In this document: in pieces, positions 48,447 to 60,848 of the stretch
How the letters are laid out: every line of letters begins with the position of its first letter
How positions within the stretch are numbered: the stretch's first letter is position 1
NCBI GenBank assembly: GCA_023159155.1
Contig: JAJNNX010000002.1
Coordinates: 2,170,001 to 2,234,000 of the forward strand
Source of the DNA: Ustulina deusta
Lineage: Eukaryota > Ascomycota > Sordariomycetes > Xylariales > Xylariaceae
Reading direction: 5' to 3'
Length of the DNA: 64,000 nucleotides
Program-made: the position numbers and the translations under genes
Notes under the pieces: generated by a model
The model's input: the letters and a program-made list of their open reading frames with translations, nothing else
The model's database searches: none
What the model was told of the DNA's origin: nothing

Positions 48447-50574
48447 GATGTCACGCAGGACGAGCTATAATCGTGAGGCAAAGAAAGGGAAGATGATGGA
48501 GGAGGGGAATTGCGCGTTTGAATTGAAGAGGAGATGGCTGGAAATAGTCTGGCGGTTGCAGAGAAAGAGGTGGAATAGGGAAACTCCCCAGACAGGGCAG
48601 CAGAGGTCGAGGCAGACAAGAAATCCAGAGTCAGCGGAGCGGTCGGAAACAGAAAAGCAGAAACAGAGAAAGCAGCAGCAAGGGAAGCTTACAGGGAGCT
48701 TACAGGAGCTTACCTCCCTCCTTCGGGTACCTAGGCATTGGAAGTATGCGGCATGTAGATGGACAGCTTGGTCATCGATATTGTCACTGTGTTGCTCTGG
48801 CTTGGTCTGTGGGGGGGAAGCACAAAGATACAGTATGCGTTTTCGACCTTGCCTGAAAGCTACCATGCAGACAGGTACCTGACCTACGCGTAGCGTGGCT
48901 ACAGCATATCTAACATATGTAACTTCAAAGGCAGGTAGGCAGGACTTAGGTAACCTATCGCCGATGGGGGACCGGCTGCGAACCTGACACACTTGCGCGC
49001 CATTGGGACGCCAAAGCGAACGGATTTCCACAGCGGGGTTAAAGTACCTAGCGGTAGCTTACTCAGGTCCCGCTTCCGGCCTCTGTGCACCTGCCTGCCC
49101 AATCTTCCTCTTTAGGAAATTATTCACATCAGAGACAGCAATTATGGCGGTCAAAAGCGCCCGTGCGAGAAATCGCCGAGCCTGCGAGTTGAAGGCATCA
49201 AAATGGGCAGCAGGAAGACAGCTCAACTTTGCTAAAGCTCGCAGAAGGGTGTCCCCGTATTCACCTATCTATCCAAGGTACCGATCTATCTCTAGATAGA
49301 CAACTCGCTACATAGTATACCGAGTATGCGCCGCGTCTCTGAAGCCTGAAGGCTCCTCCTATTATACACAGTCTACTTACACTACCTCAAAGTGAGCGGG
49401 ATATGCGGTCTCCGTATGCACGTAGTGCTTGAAAGCCAGGAGGATCTACAACCCTTGAGCAGACCAGGTCTTGTGGTCACGTTCTCTCGCACGCGCCAGG
49501 GGGGTTTGACAGCAGAGCACCGCCAGCTGCAAGAGCAAAGTGGCCGTTCTCTCAAATAGATGACTGAGCGATAGCCTTGGGAGTAGGTAATTTGAAATTC
49601 TGGCATAAATCTCATGCGGGGTTGAGTGATTCCTACCGACCTCAGTACGTCTTTATTTACTGGTTGGGCCTGTCTGTTTGGTCGGTTTAATAAGCAATCT
49701 CGGTACTACACTATTACACACTGGCATGGAAGAGTGCTGTTGGTTGTGGACTTTGTGTGCATGATTACGCTCTTACTAAACACGTCAAAGACTGAACATA
49801 TCCATGTCAGCGTTGCGTATTAGACTCCGTGTGTTGCTCGTGCTCCAGTGCTGCATCGAAGTCTCATAGAAGTCTCATGGTCGCCACTTGTAAAGACGGA
49901 GTGCACTTGCAAAGACGGAGTAACGAGAATCCGGCAAAGAATCCCTCGTTACTGCGCAACCGCCGGCATTTCTCTAAGTCCGTTAAATGGCGCTTCCGGA
50001 GATAATATCATCTATCGAGTACAGAGTGGAAGAAGAAATGTGATGTTTCGGAGTATACTGCATTAGTTATAGTATAACCTGAAGACACTCACGGGTTGTG
50101 AGTTATCCCACGTGTGCCTTGAGACTTAAAATCGCCGCTTACGTGTCGTGGTAGCGACAGCCGTGATCGGGGAATTGGGTAGACATCAGCACAGACATGA
50201 AGGTGTGGGAGCATGAAGCTACCGAGGTAGGTAATTCCCGTCGGACGGTTGTTCTGACGATTGAAAATGATTTAGGCGTGGGGGGGCTATCCAATCCAGT
50301 CAACAACAACCCCAATTCAGCGACGGCTGTGGCTTTTCTTATCTTATCTAGAAACTCACCCACAAAAACAGACCCAATGGGATACCTAATTCTCTTCATT
50401 GTGAATTATTAGTGGCGCAGGGCTCGCTAAACCCACGCAACCAGTCCCTCTTCGTCAATCCGCTTCTATCAGTCAACCTTGGAGGTTTGGACATCACGAC
50501 GACTACTAACCTCCCCAGCGCACGCAGCCCCTTTCCCCGAAGGATACCCGAGCGTCAGAAAAGCCACCCTCAAG
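48447..50574. other. Divergent intergenic region, 2.1 kb
   Basis: Between the start codons of glucose-6-phosphate dehydrogenase (-) and the eL33 gene (+). The part next to the dehydrogenase (48450-48720) is purine-rich on plus, i.e. CT-rich on its coding strand, as expected for its promoter or leader. No RNA gene or protein motif was recognised. Confidence 0.55.
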
Positions 50575-51428
50575 ATGCTTTCTGAATCAGGTCACAGATG
50601 TAAGACTTTCCTTGCCGTCGTCTACCTCAATCACAAGCCCGACCCTGGCGAAGAGAAAGAGATGTAATTCCTGCGCGAGTCTTGCATGATCTCAATGGGG
50701 CCGTGACCATCTGCGCCGATTGGATTGGTGCTAACTCGGGTGTCTAGTATGTGTTAAGTAGGAAGTCCCGGAGTCCCTACTACAACCATCCGACTCGACG
50801 AAACGAGTTGCACCGCAATGCGCGATGCAATATATCATGGCCAGAGATACCACTACCGGGAGACCATGATTACAACTACAGTTGCGCTGTAGGGGCCGTC
50901 CCTTTCATATGTCCGGAACAAGCACACGAGTATGCATACCATCGATCTCTTCAACTTGCCTCGCCGTGGCTTTCGTGTGGCAGTGCTAACGAAGACGTAT
51001 AGCCCATGCCAAGACGAGCTTGATCAAGATCGAGGGCGTCGATGACCCTAAGGCCGCCAAGTAGGTCACTAGGAAAACACACTTGTTGCTGATAGATGGT
51101 CTAACCGTTTCAAAGCTTCTACCTTGGCAAGCGCCTCGCATGCCTTTACAAGGGCCAGAAGGAGATCCGTGGCATCAAGATTCGAGTCATCTGGTGAGGA
51201 TTAAACCTACAATAATTTGAAACTTGTGCAGGATGCTAACTAAATACTAGGGGCAAAGTGACTCGCCCTCACGGTCAGTCGGATATGTGGATATGTCGAT
51301 GATGCGGTTTCTAACCTGTCTGTTTTTTAGGCAACTCCGGTGTCGTCCGAGCCAAGTTCTCGGCCCCCCTTCCCGCGCGCTCGTTCGGTGCTTCTGTTCG
51401 CATTATGCTGCACCCCTCCTCGATATAG
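50575..51428 (+). CDS. rpl33: 60S ribosomal protein eL33 (L35Ae) with an apparent one-base lesion; possible pseudogene
   Basis: Structural protein of the large ribosomal subunit, normally 109 aa. Exons seen: 50575-50599, 50748-50757, 50893-50929, 51003-51060, 51116-51193, 51251-51273 and 51331-51428. Exons 4-7 read cleanly as [43 protein letters not shown] and [17 protein letters not shown]. The N-terminus [14 protein letters not shown] also fits the family. In exon 3 the expected GGC CGT CAC CTT reads GGC CGT CC CTT, one base short, so the exons sum to 329 nt instead of 330. Using a donor at 50753 (GTTAAG) instead of 50758 restores the frame but drops VKG and leaves GPSLSY. Substitutions at nearly invariant sites (LYV to LCV, AYVY to ACLY, LYPSSI to LHPSSI) also suggest relaxed selection. 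Either a decaying copy, an altered splice, or a sequence error. Confidence 0.8.
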
Positions 51429-54400
51429 ATGGAGGTACTAGGCTGGAGTTGGGAGTATGATCGGTTCATCAGGTTTGGCATTGGCTGCGTCAGGGTCAGG
51501 CAAGGGTTCCGGCTTAAGCCTCGTTACTAGGCATCACCCAAAATCAGAATGAAATACCAACAACGATGGACCGGCGAATCCCTCGCGTGAGAACGCATTG
51601 CTACACCAGTAATGGACTCAATCGCGAGAATGACACAGTGCTTCGGTTATGCTCGTTGAAGGGCTGTGTACGGCTTGGTCACGTACGCGTTTCTAGCCGG
51701 TTTGGTGATTTCACTCAGTGAAATGAATCTTGCCATGAGAAGAAAGTGATGTTGTACGAGTTAATATGAGCTTTAGCTTGCTTCAATACCAAGCACGCCC
51801 TTATCGATGCTCCACGATTGAATTTCCCAATTCTCTCCTGAGTTTCCGGTGTCTATTTATCAGTAATTTTGCTAGATTGAGAGTGCTCATCTGTGATGCG
51901 TCAAGATGTTGTTTCGCGTGATTGTGGAAACTCGATGATGTGCAGAGGAACTAGTCTCTCGACTTTACGTATCTGGGCTCCTGATCTCATTCCTGCATTC
52001 CCATAACTATCCAATAGTCAATAAGCAATTTTCCGTTACCGTCGTCAGCAAACGCCAGAACGGGCAAGCTCGTGATGAGGGCGGTCACTTATCAGCGCAA
52101 CATTGACCTCATAATTCTTCACACGGAAACTCCCCAGTGGCGAGGTTGCGTATAAAAGTGTGAGAAATTCCATTTCTAATTCTGAACTCTGCTAGCAGAT
52201 GGGAATGAAAGAATTGACTGTGGACGGTCTGATTTTATGTTGTTCCTGCACATCAACGGATGTCCCGGTGATAGGTCTGTCCCCGAGAGGACGCCCTTGG
52301 AACGGATCTGTTGAGTTAATGGGTGTGTTTTTAAGAGATAGTCATGGCTGTGGTATTCCTGCTAACTGACACCTGGAGGGCTTGCGAAGAAATAGACTAT
52401 GCTAAAAGTGAAGAAGTGCGAAGGTCTGGATTGGATCTATTTATCTAGCTACCTCTTGTTGGATTTTAGAGGGAAATGGCCGCCCTTTATTTAGGCAATG
52501 GATTAGGATGTTGGAAATGTGATCACTACACGAATTGCTTTATATCCACGTGTCAGAAAGTAACGAATGGTCCTAGATATATACGTTTGCATAGGAAAGA
52601 CCCTTGTTACTCTTTTTTACCCTCTTCCAGAAAGTACTATGATATCCAAACTGTGCCAGAAGTGTATGGAAGCACCTGGTCAGCCAACCCAAATAATAGG
52701 CGCCAAGTTCCCGCAGGCCGCAGGGATGTGACTGAAATTAACTATGAATAGGTAGGGTATGTTTCATGTCTAGAGGGTCCTCTTTCCTGCTGAAATACTG
52801 CTTTAGTGTCAAGAGGCGCTAGAGCTGTAGATTTTGTTTTCATCATTTCCCAAGTACGGGAATTTATAGGCTTGAGTGAGCAAGGCTACTGAGTTCGCGA
52901 GAATGTTGGTACGGAACGTTAGTTTGGGACGACATTGCATTGTTCGAAACAAATCCCTGGTCAAGAGGTAATGGTTGGACACAAGGACCCTGTGCTCAAA
53001 CTCAAAATAAAGCCAGGGCATAGGAGCTGAGAATTACTGGCAGCAGGCGTCTATTTATGTGAAGCAGGAGTTGACTGACAGGGGTTCGAGGACTGTATTA
53101 CTAGTAATTAGATAGGAAATGCATGCAAACCTACGCGTTCGGCCTCCGCGTTCCCTGGCGAGGCTTGTCTTAGTCTGTGTAGTGCTGCAGAGACCAACTC
53201 GATGGCAATCCCTCGGGAGTTGTTTGCTTATCGTGCCGGCATGTTCGTGTCGGGACCGCCCGCTGTTCTGTTGCCGCCGCATGATGGTGGCTTTATCCCC
53301 TTGCTTTTGGTGGCGCTCTGCACCCGCTAGTCGTATCTAAGGGACAGCTGTAGCATACGGTAGTGTGAGACGAGAGACTCTTCTGATGGCTGGTAGCTGC
53401 GGTGTAAAGTTCCCTTGCCCTCTGCTGTCGGTAGAGCATGCGTGCTTAGACAAACGGTGTGCAGGGCATGTCGTTTCTCTCTCCACCCGTTCCTCGGGAG
53501 CATAGTTCGGTGAGGAAACTCTGTGGTGTCACCAATATACGATAAGGGTACCTAACCTTCAATTAGGTAGCAAAAGCAAAGGGAAGACACGGCATATACA
53601 ATAACACGGCATGAAGTATCAACGAGCCTTTTTGCCAGTCCTTTGAGCCTCTTTGGTGCGCGAAACCGGCGAGCTCGGTTGATGGGCGATCAGGGCACTG
53701 TTCCGTTCCTTTGGCTAGAGTGGAAACATGAGATGGCAAAATCCTGTGCGCAAGATCGCTGGTGGGGGGCAACAAGAAATGAGCCAAAAGCAAATAACAG
53801 AATTGAACCTAACTCCCTCTATGCCCCACCTGGCAGGGACGAGATGCCACATTTTGCGGGGAAAGTTTAATATATTAGTTCCCTAAAGGTGCAGGAGATA
53901 GCATAGACTTTGCCTCATCATACATAACATGTACCGTAGTCTGTCGCTCAGCTCGTATCAAGCCTTGGCATTTCCATGTGTCGGCATAGGTACCTGATGA
54001 ACAGCTTGTTTAAGTACCATAGGGCTGTAGAAGATGAGGAATGACCCAGTCCTTTGTTTTTTTGATAGTCGTCGATTGTAGGGATACTACGTTCGTAATT
54101 GTTTGGAGTACCAACCAATAGTTGTTTCTTTTGTGGTATTCTACTTACATAGTAGTATGTCGATAGAGAAAAGACAAAGGCGCTGGTGCCATCCTAACTC
54201 AACTGTTTAGGTATTGTTGTATTCGGGAGACGCGGCTGGCCTGCATACCTACATGTACTCGGCGCTGCACAAGTTCTGTTGGGGGCGAAGGTACTATGTA
54301 GGCATATCTGGCATACCTATAATTTGAATCTCGGACTTCCTCCGCATCGAATCCGCGCTGCTGATAGGCTGATTGCTGCTACGGGTGGCCTGGATTGATA

Positions 54401-57400
54401 GCCCTGGTGTACTCAGGTTGTTGGCTGAAAACAACGAATTGGTAAGGCAAGTAGACAAGCCCAGTGCTTAGGTACCTATGTACCTAGCTTGGAGGCTTGG
54501 GGCTATTACCTACATAGAGGCACGTACCCAGGCACTCTCTGTATCCAATACTATCTACCTAGAGAGCGAAGGTAGAGTACCTAGGTAGTAATTGCAAACC
54601 TTCCATAACTTTTCGCAATGTATGCCCATAAATTAGGCGGTTGATTTCACAGTAAGCAGCATGTAAACACAAAGGAGAGAAGGTATGCAGGTAGGTAGGT
54701 ATTGAGCCGGTTGTGAGGGATAAGAAGAGAAAGAAAGTTACCTAGCCAGGCATGTGGGGGTACATGGGTTGACAGTACCTAGACCCGACCGCCAACAACG
54801 GGAGTTTGTGCCCTCTCGTATTCTCCCTTGCCGTGTTGCAGCATCCACTAGCTAAGTGGATAGCTCCTGTCCCCACCTACCTTTTTAGGTAAGTTTCTTA
54901 ACTACCTGAGCCTTACGCTACCTAGGTACCTAACTAGCACGATCGTCGATCGCTACTAGCGTGGAATTCCTAGCCAGGTCAAAATAAATGCCAAGCCTAC
55001 GCCGGAGTAGGTAGTACCTTAGTGTATACTAGACATGTAGGTAGGTTTAAGTTGTATACTAGGTAGGTAGGTAGGTAGTTATCTGGGAGGTAGTAGCCTT
55101 GTCAATAGGTATACCTACCTAGGTACTATCCAGATGATCCAACTGGCGAAAACCAGTGCCTCCCTAGTGCTGTTAGAAATCGTGTACATATAAACCTTTT
55201 GGTTACATGAGTTACCTAAGTTACTTACTGTACAGAGGTAGGTAGTGTGCTTAGTTAACATAGTGTACATGCGCTGTTGACCTACCTGCTTGCGCGGCTG
55301 CAACCACGAGGGTTAAACAACCTCTCCACATTTACTTTTCAGCTACACCTACACGTGTATCTTTCCGTCTCCCGACCGAAATTCTGCTAAACTTTCAGTG
55401 AATGCATACTCTGCTAGGCATCCTCCAAGAAAACAACCTGTCTATTCATACTAGTAGATTCTTCCTATATGCAGTATATGTAGTCAGGACAATCGTATAT
55501 ATATATATATAGGCGGGTGTGTGTCCCAACCAATTTGTTGTCTCTCCATTAATGGTAGATATCCAAGTCAGCCACCTCAAAATACTACCTTACCTGGAGT
55601 ATTCTGTCCGGCAGAACCGGTATCATGTATTATGCTCTTTTCTTGTTTGTGGTTCTGACTGCAGAACTTGCTCCGCCCCCGCCCCCGCCCCCAAAAATTC
55701 ATCATCATCACCCGAAAAGGAAATCATCATCCTCAGACCAAGGCGTAAATCTTCTCCCACTCGCATACCTAGTCGGTTCCGACCAAAGAGCTCTAGAAGG
55801 GCTCATTCATAAATTTCGCCTGATAAGCGCCGAACGTCATAGTATGGGGCCGACTAGGCATGTACCTTATAGTACACTACCTGGGCAAATACCAGGCATT
55901 GGTTTCGGCACTCGGCGACAAAGGCGATACACTCCAGCATCTTCCCTTCACATGCACGAATCAATCTTCAACTTCGGCTGAAATAGAGGCAAATCCATAA
56001 ATCGCATAATCGCGGCAGCACCAAACGCGGACTCGACGGCAAGTAACTTCTTTTGTTCTGCCTGACACGTCGCTTGGAGGGAAAGTCGTGCGACACGTCT
56101 TTCGATCAACAGGTCCAGTCTTTTTGCTATTTGCCTTGCCAGCCAGTCGTATAGGGAAATCGAAATCTCCTCTTGGCCGTTCTGAAACAGCCCTTTCATC
56201 ATCATCTCCTGACGTCACCCGAACATAGCTGGAGACGCTGTCTCTATACCCCTTCAACTCTATTGGCGGCAAAGGTGGCTAGAAAGTTTAGCTCCTTGAG
56301 TCAATCGGCCGCTACTTTGGTTCTTTTATCTACATGTAGAATATTCAGCGTCGCTTTCTGCCGAAATATTGTACCTCCATCGGATTTTGAGAAGAGAAAA
56401 AATAGCCATTTCCAAAAAAGACTTAACCACTGCAGCTCATCCCACAGTCTTATCGGTCGGTTGTCACATCAGATCCACTTTGAAGATACATCGGCTACCA
56501 CTAAGGCAACAAGGCCCACATTGCTTGTTCTTGTCTTCGTGTTTGAGAATCGACTTGACTCAGATTAGTTGGAAGTACCGCTTACAGCACACTACCAAGG
56601 TATACTCTCGTACGGTAGCCTGTACAACATATCTAGTGTAGCGCGGCGTGGGACAGTTTAATCTTGATTGTCCCGGCGCTTTGGCCTGGCGGCAGGTATT
56701 TGCTGTGAGGTACTGCCATAGAAGCTGTACTTGCTGTAGAGAGCTCCAAGGGCGGCAACATTTGGAGCTGGGTGTTTATTGTGGTACGTACCTGGTGCTA
56801 AATCTGCCTACCGACTCAGACTTACACTACATCAAGCAATTTACGCGTTAGCTAGCTCACCGTTAAGTTCCTGCAGCCCTCGAGGCACCAACGTCTGCCA
56901 GCAATGCCTACCTACCTAACCTACACTCCTACACCACTACACTAGCCGAGCAGGTTGCAACCAACCACGTCAATAATTGGAACTGCTTTTTCCCTGATCT
57001 CAATCTCCCCCCCCGGTTCTGAGCCCACTCTGACGACTTTTGGATCCGCCACATCTACCTACATGTACACTAAGCTACCTCAGCTCTCCATTTCCACGTC
57101 CTCCACCGGTTTCCTTTGTTTATCATCGTGCAAAGAGACACTACTACGGGTGCGGCTTCATCGTTATCATTGCCTATCGCCGTTCGTTTCATTCCGGCTG
57201 GACGATCAGAACACAGGCGGACAAAAGGCCCAAAACATCAGAGCCACATATCCACCTATAAGGCCAGCTCGTTCGCTACCTCCACTATATTATCGTGACG
57301 CCGGCATATCCGCGCCAGCCATCGTCTACCGTTATTGCTTATTTTCTTTCCCCGTCATGGTTTTTGGCATCCGGTAGTACCTACAGGGGAAAAGAGCATC

Positions 57401-57803
57401 TACGCCACATACAGCAGCTCTGCGACGAGAGCATCACTTCCTACTTTGTTCCTTGGAGGCGAGGCAACGGTGGTCGAACTACCTGGGTCATAGATCGTCC
57501 CTGGTTTCTCCGCCAACATCTAATACCTCCCTAGTGTAACCCGCTCTGTCTTTCCCTCAAACGGTAGCCTACCAGCTTTGATAAGGTAGTGCCTGACCGA
57601 AATTAACGGAGCAGCCCACGTTTGCCTTCTAATATCCACGTTCCGTCAACCACAAGACGGCTTACCACTCGTAGGCCCAGGCTATCGGAAACCGGTCGTC
57701 CTTTGGTCCACTTTCCCATACTTGTGTTCCTGGCTGTCCCTGGTCCTTGCCAGGATCCCATCCAACACCATAATAAAAACCTTGGGCCTGTCCTTGGAAC
57801 AAA
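51429..57803. other. Gene-poor block, 6.4 kb
   Basis: No gene with recognisable domains. Frames are below about 140 codons and overlap on both strands. The stretch 54460-55280 is dense in ACCTA/TAGGT motifs, including a TAGG tandem near 55060-55079. The right part (56950-57800) probably holds the promoter and leader of the DUF2406-like gene, with several short upstream frames. No tRNA or transposon was recognised. Confidence 0.5.
55060..55079. repeat. (AGGT)n tandem repeat
   Basis: About five consecutive AGGT units inside an 800-bp stretch (54460-55280) rich in TACCTAGGTA-type motifs on both strands. Confidence 0.85.
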
Positions 57804-59274
57804 ATGGCGTCCTCTGCCAATGATAATCGCCATCCGCTGCCTGCGCCGCCGCCCCAGCAGGGTCAGTACTATACGCCTTCTCGACAGCAGCAGCAGCCAC
57901 CAGCAGGTCAAGATTACCAGTACCAGCCTCATGATTACGCACCGCAGCAAACCCAATATCAACAACATCCACAACATCGGCAACAACAGCAGCAGCAGGC
58001 GCCGCAGCAACGGCCGCCTCCCCCAAGAGCTGCCGATCCTCCCCCACAGCAGTCACAGCCCCGCGTGCGCCCGAGATCAAGAGCGTTCAGTTTCCGATCG
58101 GACAAGTCTCAAAAAAGTGCTAACGGCCCCGCCCAGAAGACCAATCTTACTGAGACGTCAGCGGAGAAAGAGGCTCACAGACTACACAGCAAAGCCGACC
58201 CCAGAATGGCCTTGAACGAAAGAGAACCTGGTAAGCGAATATTCTCTAGTGTTTCTCGCCTGGCATTGAGTCAAGCTATACATGTCATCTAACATGAGTT
58301 TCTTTCTAGCTATGGAGGCGCAAACCATCTCAGCCCGACCCGCATTGCGATCTATTCAGCACAGAGATCTTCATGGCAACCCAATCGGTAAGTTATCTAC
58401 CTACGAATTGCCGTACTTCCACAACGCTCATAATAATCTAGCTGATCCCGACCGTTCAAACCCTACACGAAGCCGTTGGGAGCGACCTTTGGACACGATT
58501 CGGAGTTTCGAAGCAGCCATTGATGGCGGTTACAATCGTAAATCGATTTACAGACCTGAGACGGAGTCGCTTGCCGCTTGGAATAGGAGGAGTAGCTACT
58601 ACGGAAGTGAGCAGCAGCGTGGCCCCCCACCGCGTTGGAATCATATCTCACACACAATTCGTCCAGACAACGGGCGCCCACCTCAAGAGAGTTGGTACGG
58701 CGCCAACCGGCCAAACCGAACAGATGGCGGCATGATTGATTCCCGACAATCGGCAATCATTGGGGGTTCGAGAGACAGCTACTATGAAGGTTTCGATGGT
58801 GGTCCATATGGCAATGGGGGTCCTGGCATGGGAGCGCGAAATAAGTATTCACGGAACCATTCAGAGCCCCATCTGAGCGGTCGCGAGCGCAATGTCTATC
58901 CGATGCCGAATAACCATCAATCGTACGAGACTGTTGCGTCCGGAACAGGAACCGGCAGCATGGGCGAACCGGTGGGCTATCAAACTGATCCTACTAGCAG
59001 CGAGAACAGTTCCATCGATCGCCGGTCACCACCTAAACGCCAGGAACCAATAAATGATTACGGCATAAGTTTTGGCCAATCGCCGTCTTACCAAGCTCCA
59101 GGCCTTGATATCGGTCACCCTGGTGTAGAAAATCCGCCTGCTCTACCGCGTAAGGATCAAGGATCTCTATTGAGGAAACCTTCAAAAACAGTGGTTAGCA
59201 GGGCGCAAGAACGCCCAGATATGGGCGAAAAGCGAAAAAGCTGGTTTATGCGACGGTTTAGCAAGAATTCTTAA
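57804..59274 (+). CDS. DUF2406-like protein, glutamine-rich N-terminus
   Basis: Three exons (57804-58230, 58310-58387, 58442-59274; introns 79 and 54 nt) give 445 aa with intact phase. Residues 1-100 are Gln/Pro-rich with CAG/CAA runs. The conserved part (~125-195) has SAEKEAHRL, SKADPRMALNE, RSIQHRDLHGNPI and then ADPDRSNPTRSRWERPLDTI, which is the arrangement I associate with DUF2406 of fungal proteins; both introns fall inside it. The C-terminal half is Gly/Ser/Asn-rich and ends in a basic, aromatic tail (KRKSWFMRRFSKNS) that could touch membrane lipids. Function is not established for the family, and the family assignment is from memory of its motif pattern. The start is the ATG before the Gln-rich segment. 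Confidence 0.8.
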
Positions 59275-60126
59275 TACATCGAGACCCACGTCAACTAACA
59301 ACACACTTTCAACTCGCAATTTGTTCGTAACAACGAAGATACCCTCATTTTATATACTTTTTCCACGGCGGGATTTCGGTTCAAGGTGCTGGCATTGTTG
59401 CGGCGGCACGCAAGTCTCACTTGAAGTTTGGTGGGCCTGTTAGGTCAGAGTTGTCGGGGTCCCTATGGCGGTTATGCAAGTCCAGTACCACAAGAGCATT
59501 CATGTATGGAGTTGTTTGCAGCTGTTTTGGGTCGCATGTGTGGTTTAAGAATGGCTAGGCATTAGTCGGCGTCGATGTGATAATGAACGGCGGAGTTATG
59601 TGAGGAGAAACGATCGATTAATGCCAACGCAAATACCAGCCTCACAGTACGTCCACGTACCAGAAGGCGAATACACGCAGTCTTTTGGACCTATGACGCG
59701 AGGCACGAGAGGGATGGCTGTGGCGCAGAGCGATGTCTAATATCGGCATACGTTGCTCGCAGCTTTCCGGCTCATATTGGAATGAAAGCACCGTTCATCT
59801 GCAGCGCATATAGACAATCGTGATAGCAATGTCTTAGTCCACTATTAGGCATCTAATGTGGGAGTTGTGACTACGGCAGAAAATATACATTCATCCGCCT
59901 ATCTCAACCTATTTGCGTATGTCCTATATATCCCGTCCTTTTTCTGGCCCCACCTTCATGAGACCAAGCACAGCTCGAGAAAGTGATTCATTTTCCTCAG
60001 TGATCGACTTCACATCGGACGAAGAGAAGTATGGTGACAAAAATAAACGCCATATCAAAGCATCTTTACTTTACATAGCAGTGCCCGATTCATGTCTACA
60101 GCATTAAGCTAATGTGGATGATTGGT
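59275..60126. other. Convergent 3' flanks
   Basis: 852 bp between the DUF2406-like gene (+) and VMA21 (-). Only short non-protein-like frames are present; it presumably contains both 3' UTRs. Confidence 0.6.
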
Positions 60127-60848
60127 TTATTCCGCTTTCCCTTGCCTCTCTTTCTGCTTCTTCTTCTTCTCGGCCTCGAGCTGGTCGCTTTGGTCCTCGT
60201 TCATAGCGACAACTATGTATCCCACCAGCACCACATTAGCGAGGATGGCGGCTAGCGCACCGGCATACGTCGAGTTGCCTTGATGCTGAGTTAGCTGTGG
60301 CTTTAGAGAGAAGAGACTGGCGGGTGAAGCGGAGCGGGGAAGGCCAATGAGGTCGATGGAAGTGCGTTGGGTGGTGTAAAAGGTAGTTAAAACCGTTATG
60401 CCACTTACCGCTAAAAATTGTGCGTATCGTTAAGAAATATGAACCAATGGGGATCGCAACCATGGCAAACGTGAAGGCTAAGAGCTTGATGATGACATCC
60501 CTAGCAAAAAAAAAGGCCGCGATTAGCCCTCGAAAAGTGCTCTCGAAGCGAGACTGGTTTCACGACCTCCTCACTTCACCGAGGCGGTGTTATCCCCGCC
60601 CCTCTCGTCCCCGGAATCGATTTAGAGAATAAAATGCAACTCGTTGACTTGGAGAAGAAATGGAAGGAAAGGGAGTACGGGCGCGAATGGCAGGCGGGCA
60701 GGCAGTCAGTTCAGTTAGTCAGGTCAACTCACATGGGCACGGCCGGTGCGGTGCTAGACTGTCCGCCAGCTCCCGAGCTCGATTGCAGGTCCTCGTCATC
60801 CTTATCGAGGATGGTCTTCTCGGAGGAAATTATACGTCGCGATGCCAT
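60127..60848 (-). CDS. vma21: V-ATPase assembly factor Vma21
   Basis: Small ER membrane chaperone that helps assemble the V0 sector of the vacuolar proton pump. Three exons on the minus strand (60848-60733, 60500-60409, 60278-60127; introns 232 and 130 nt) give 119 aa with intact phase. The N-terminus reads MASRRIISSEKTILDKDD. Two transmembrane helices follow: VIIKLLAFTFAMVAIPIGSYF (~41-60) and YAGALAAILANVVLVGYIVVA (~75-95). They are separated by a short loop ending FSGNSTYAG. The cytosolic tail is short and Lys-rich (EKKKKQKERQGKAE) and does not end in the KKXX-type retrieval signal known from yeast Vma21, although lysines are present. Intron 2 uses an AAG acceptor 13 nt after a CTAAC branch site, because the nearer CAG would break the frame. 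Confidence 0.92.

Noticed and set aside
54460..55280. Telomere-like repeat tract
   Set aside because: The unit is TAGG/ACCTA, not TTAGGG, and ordinary genes lie on both sides.
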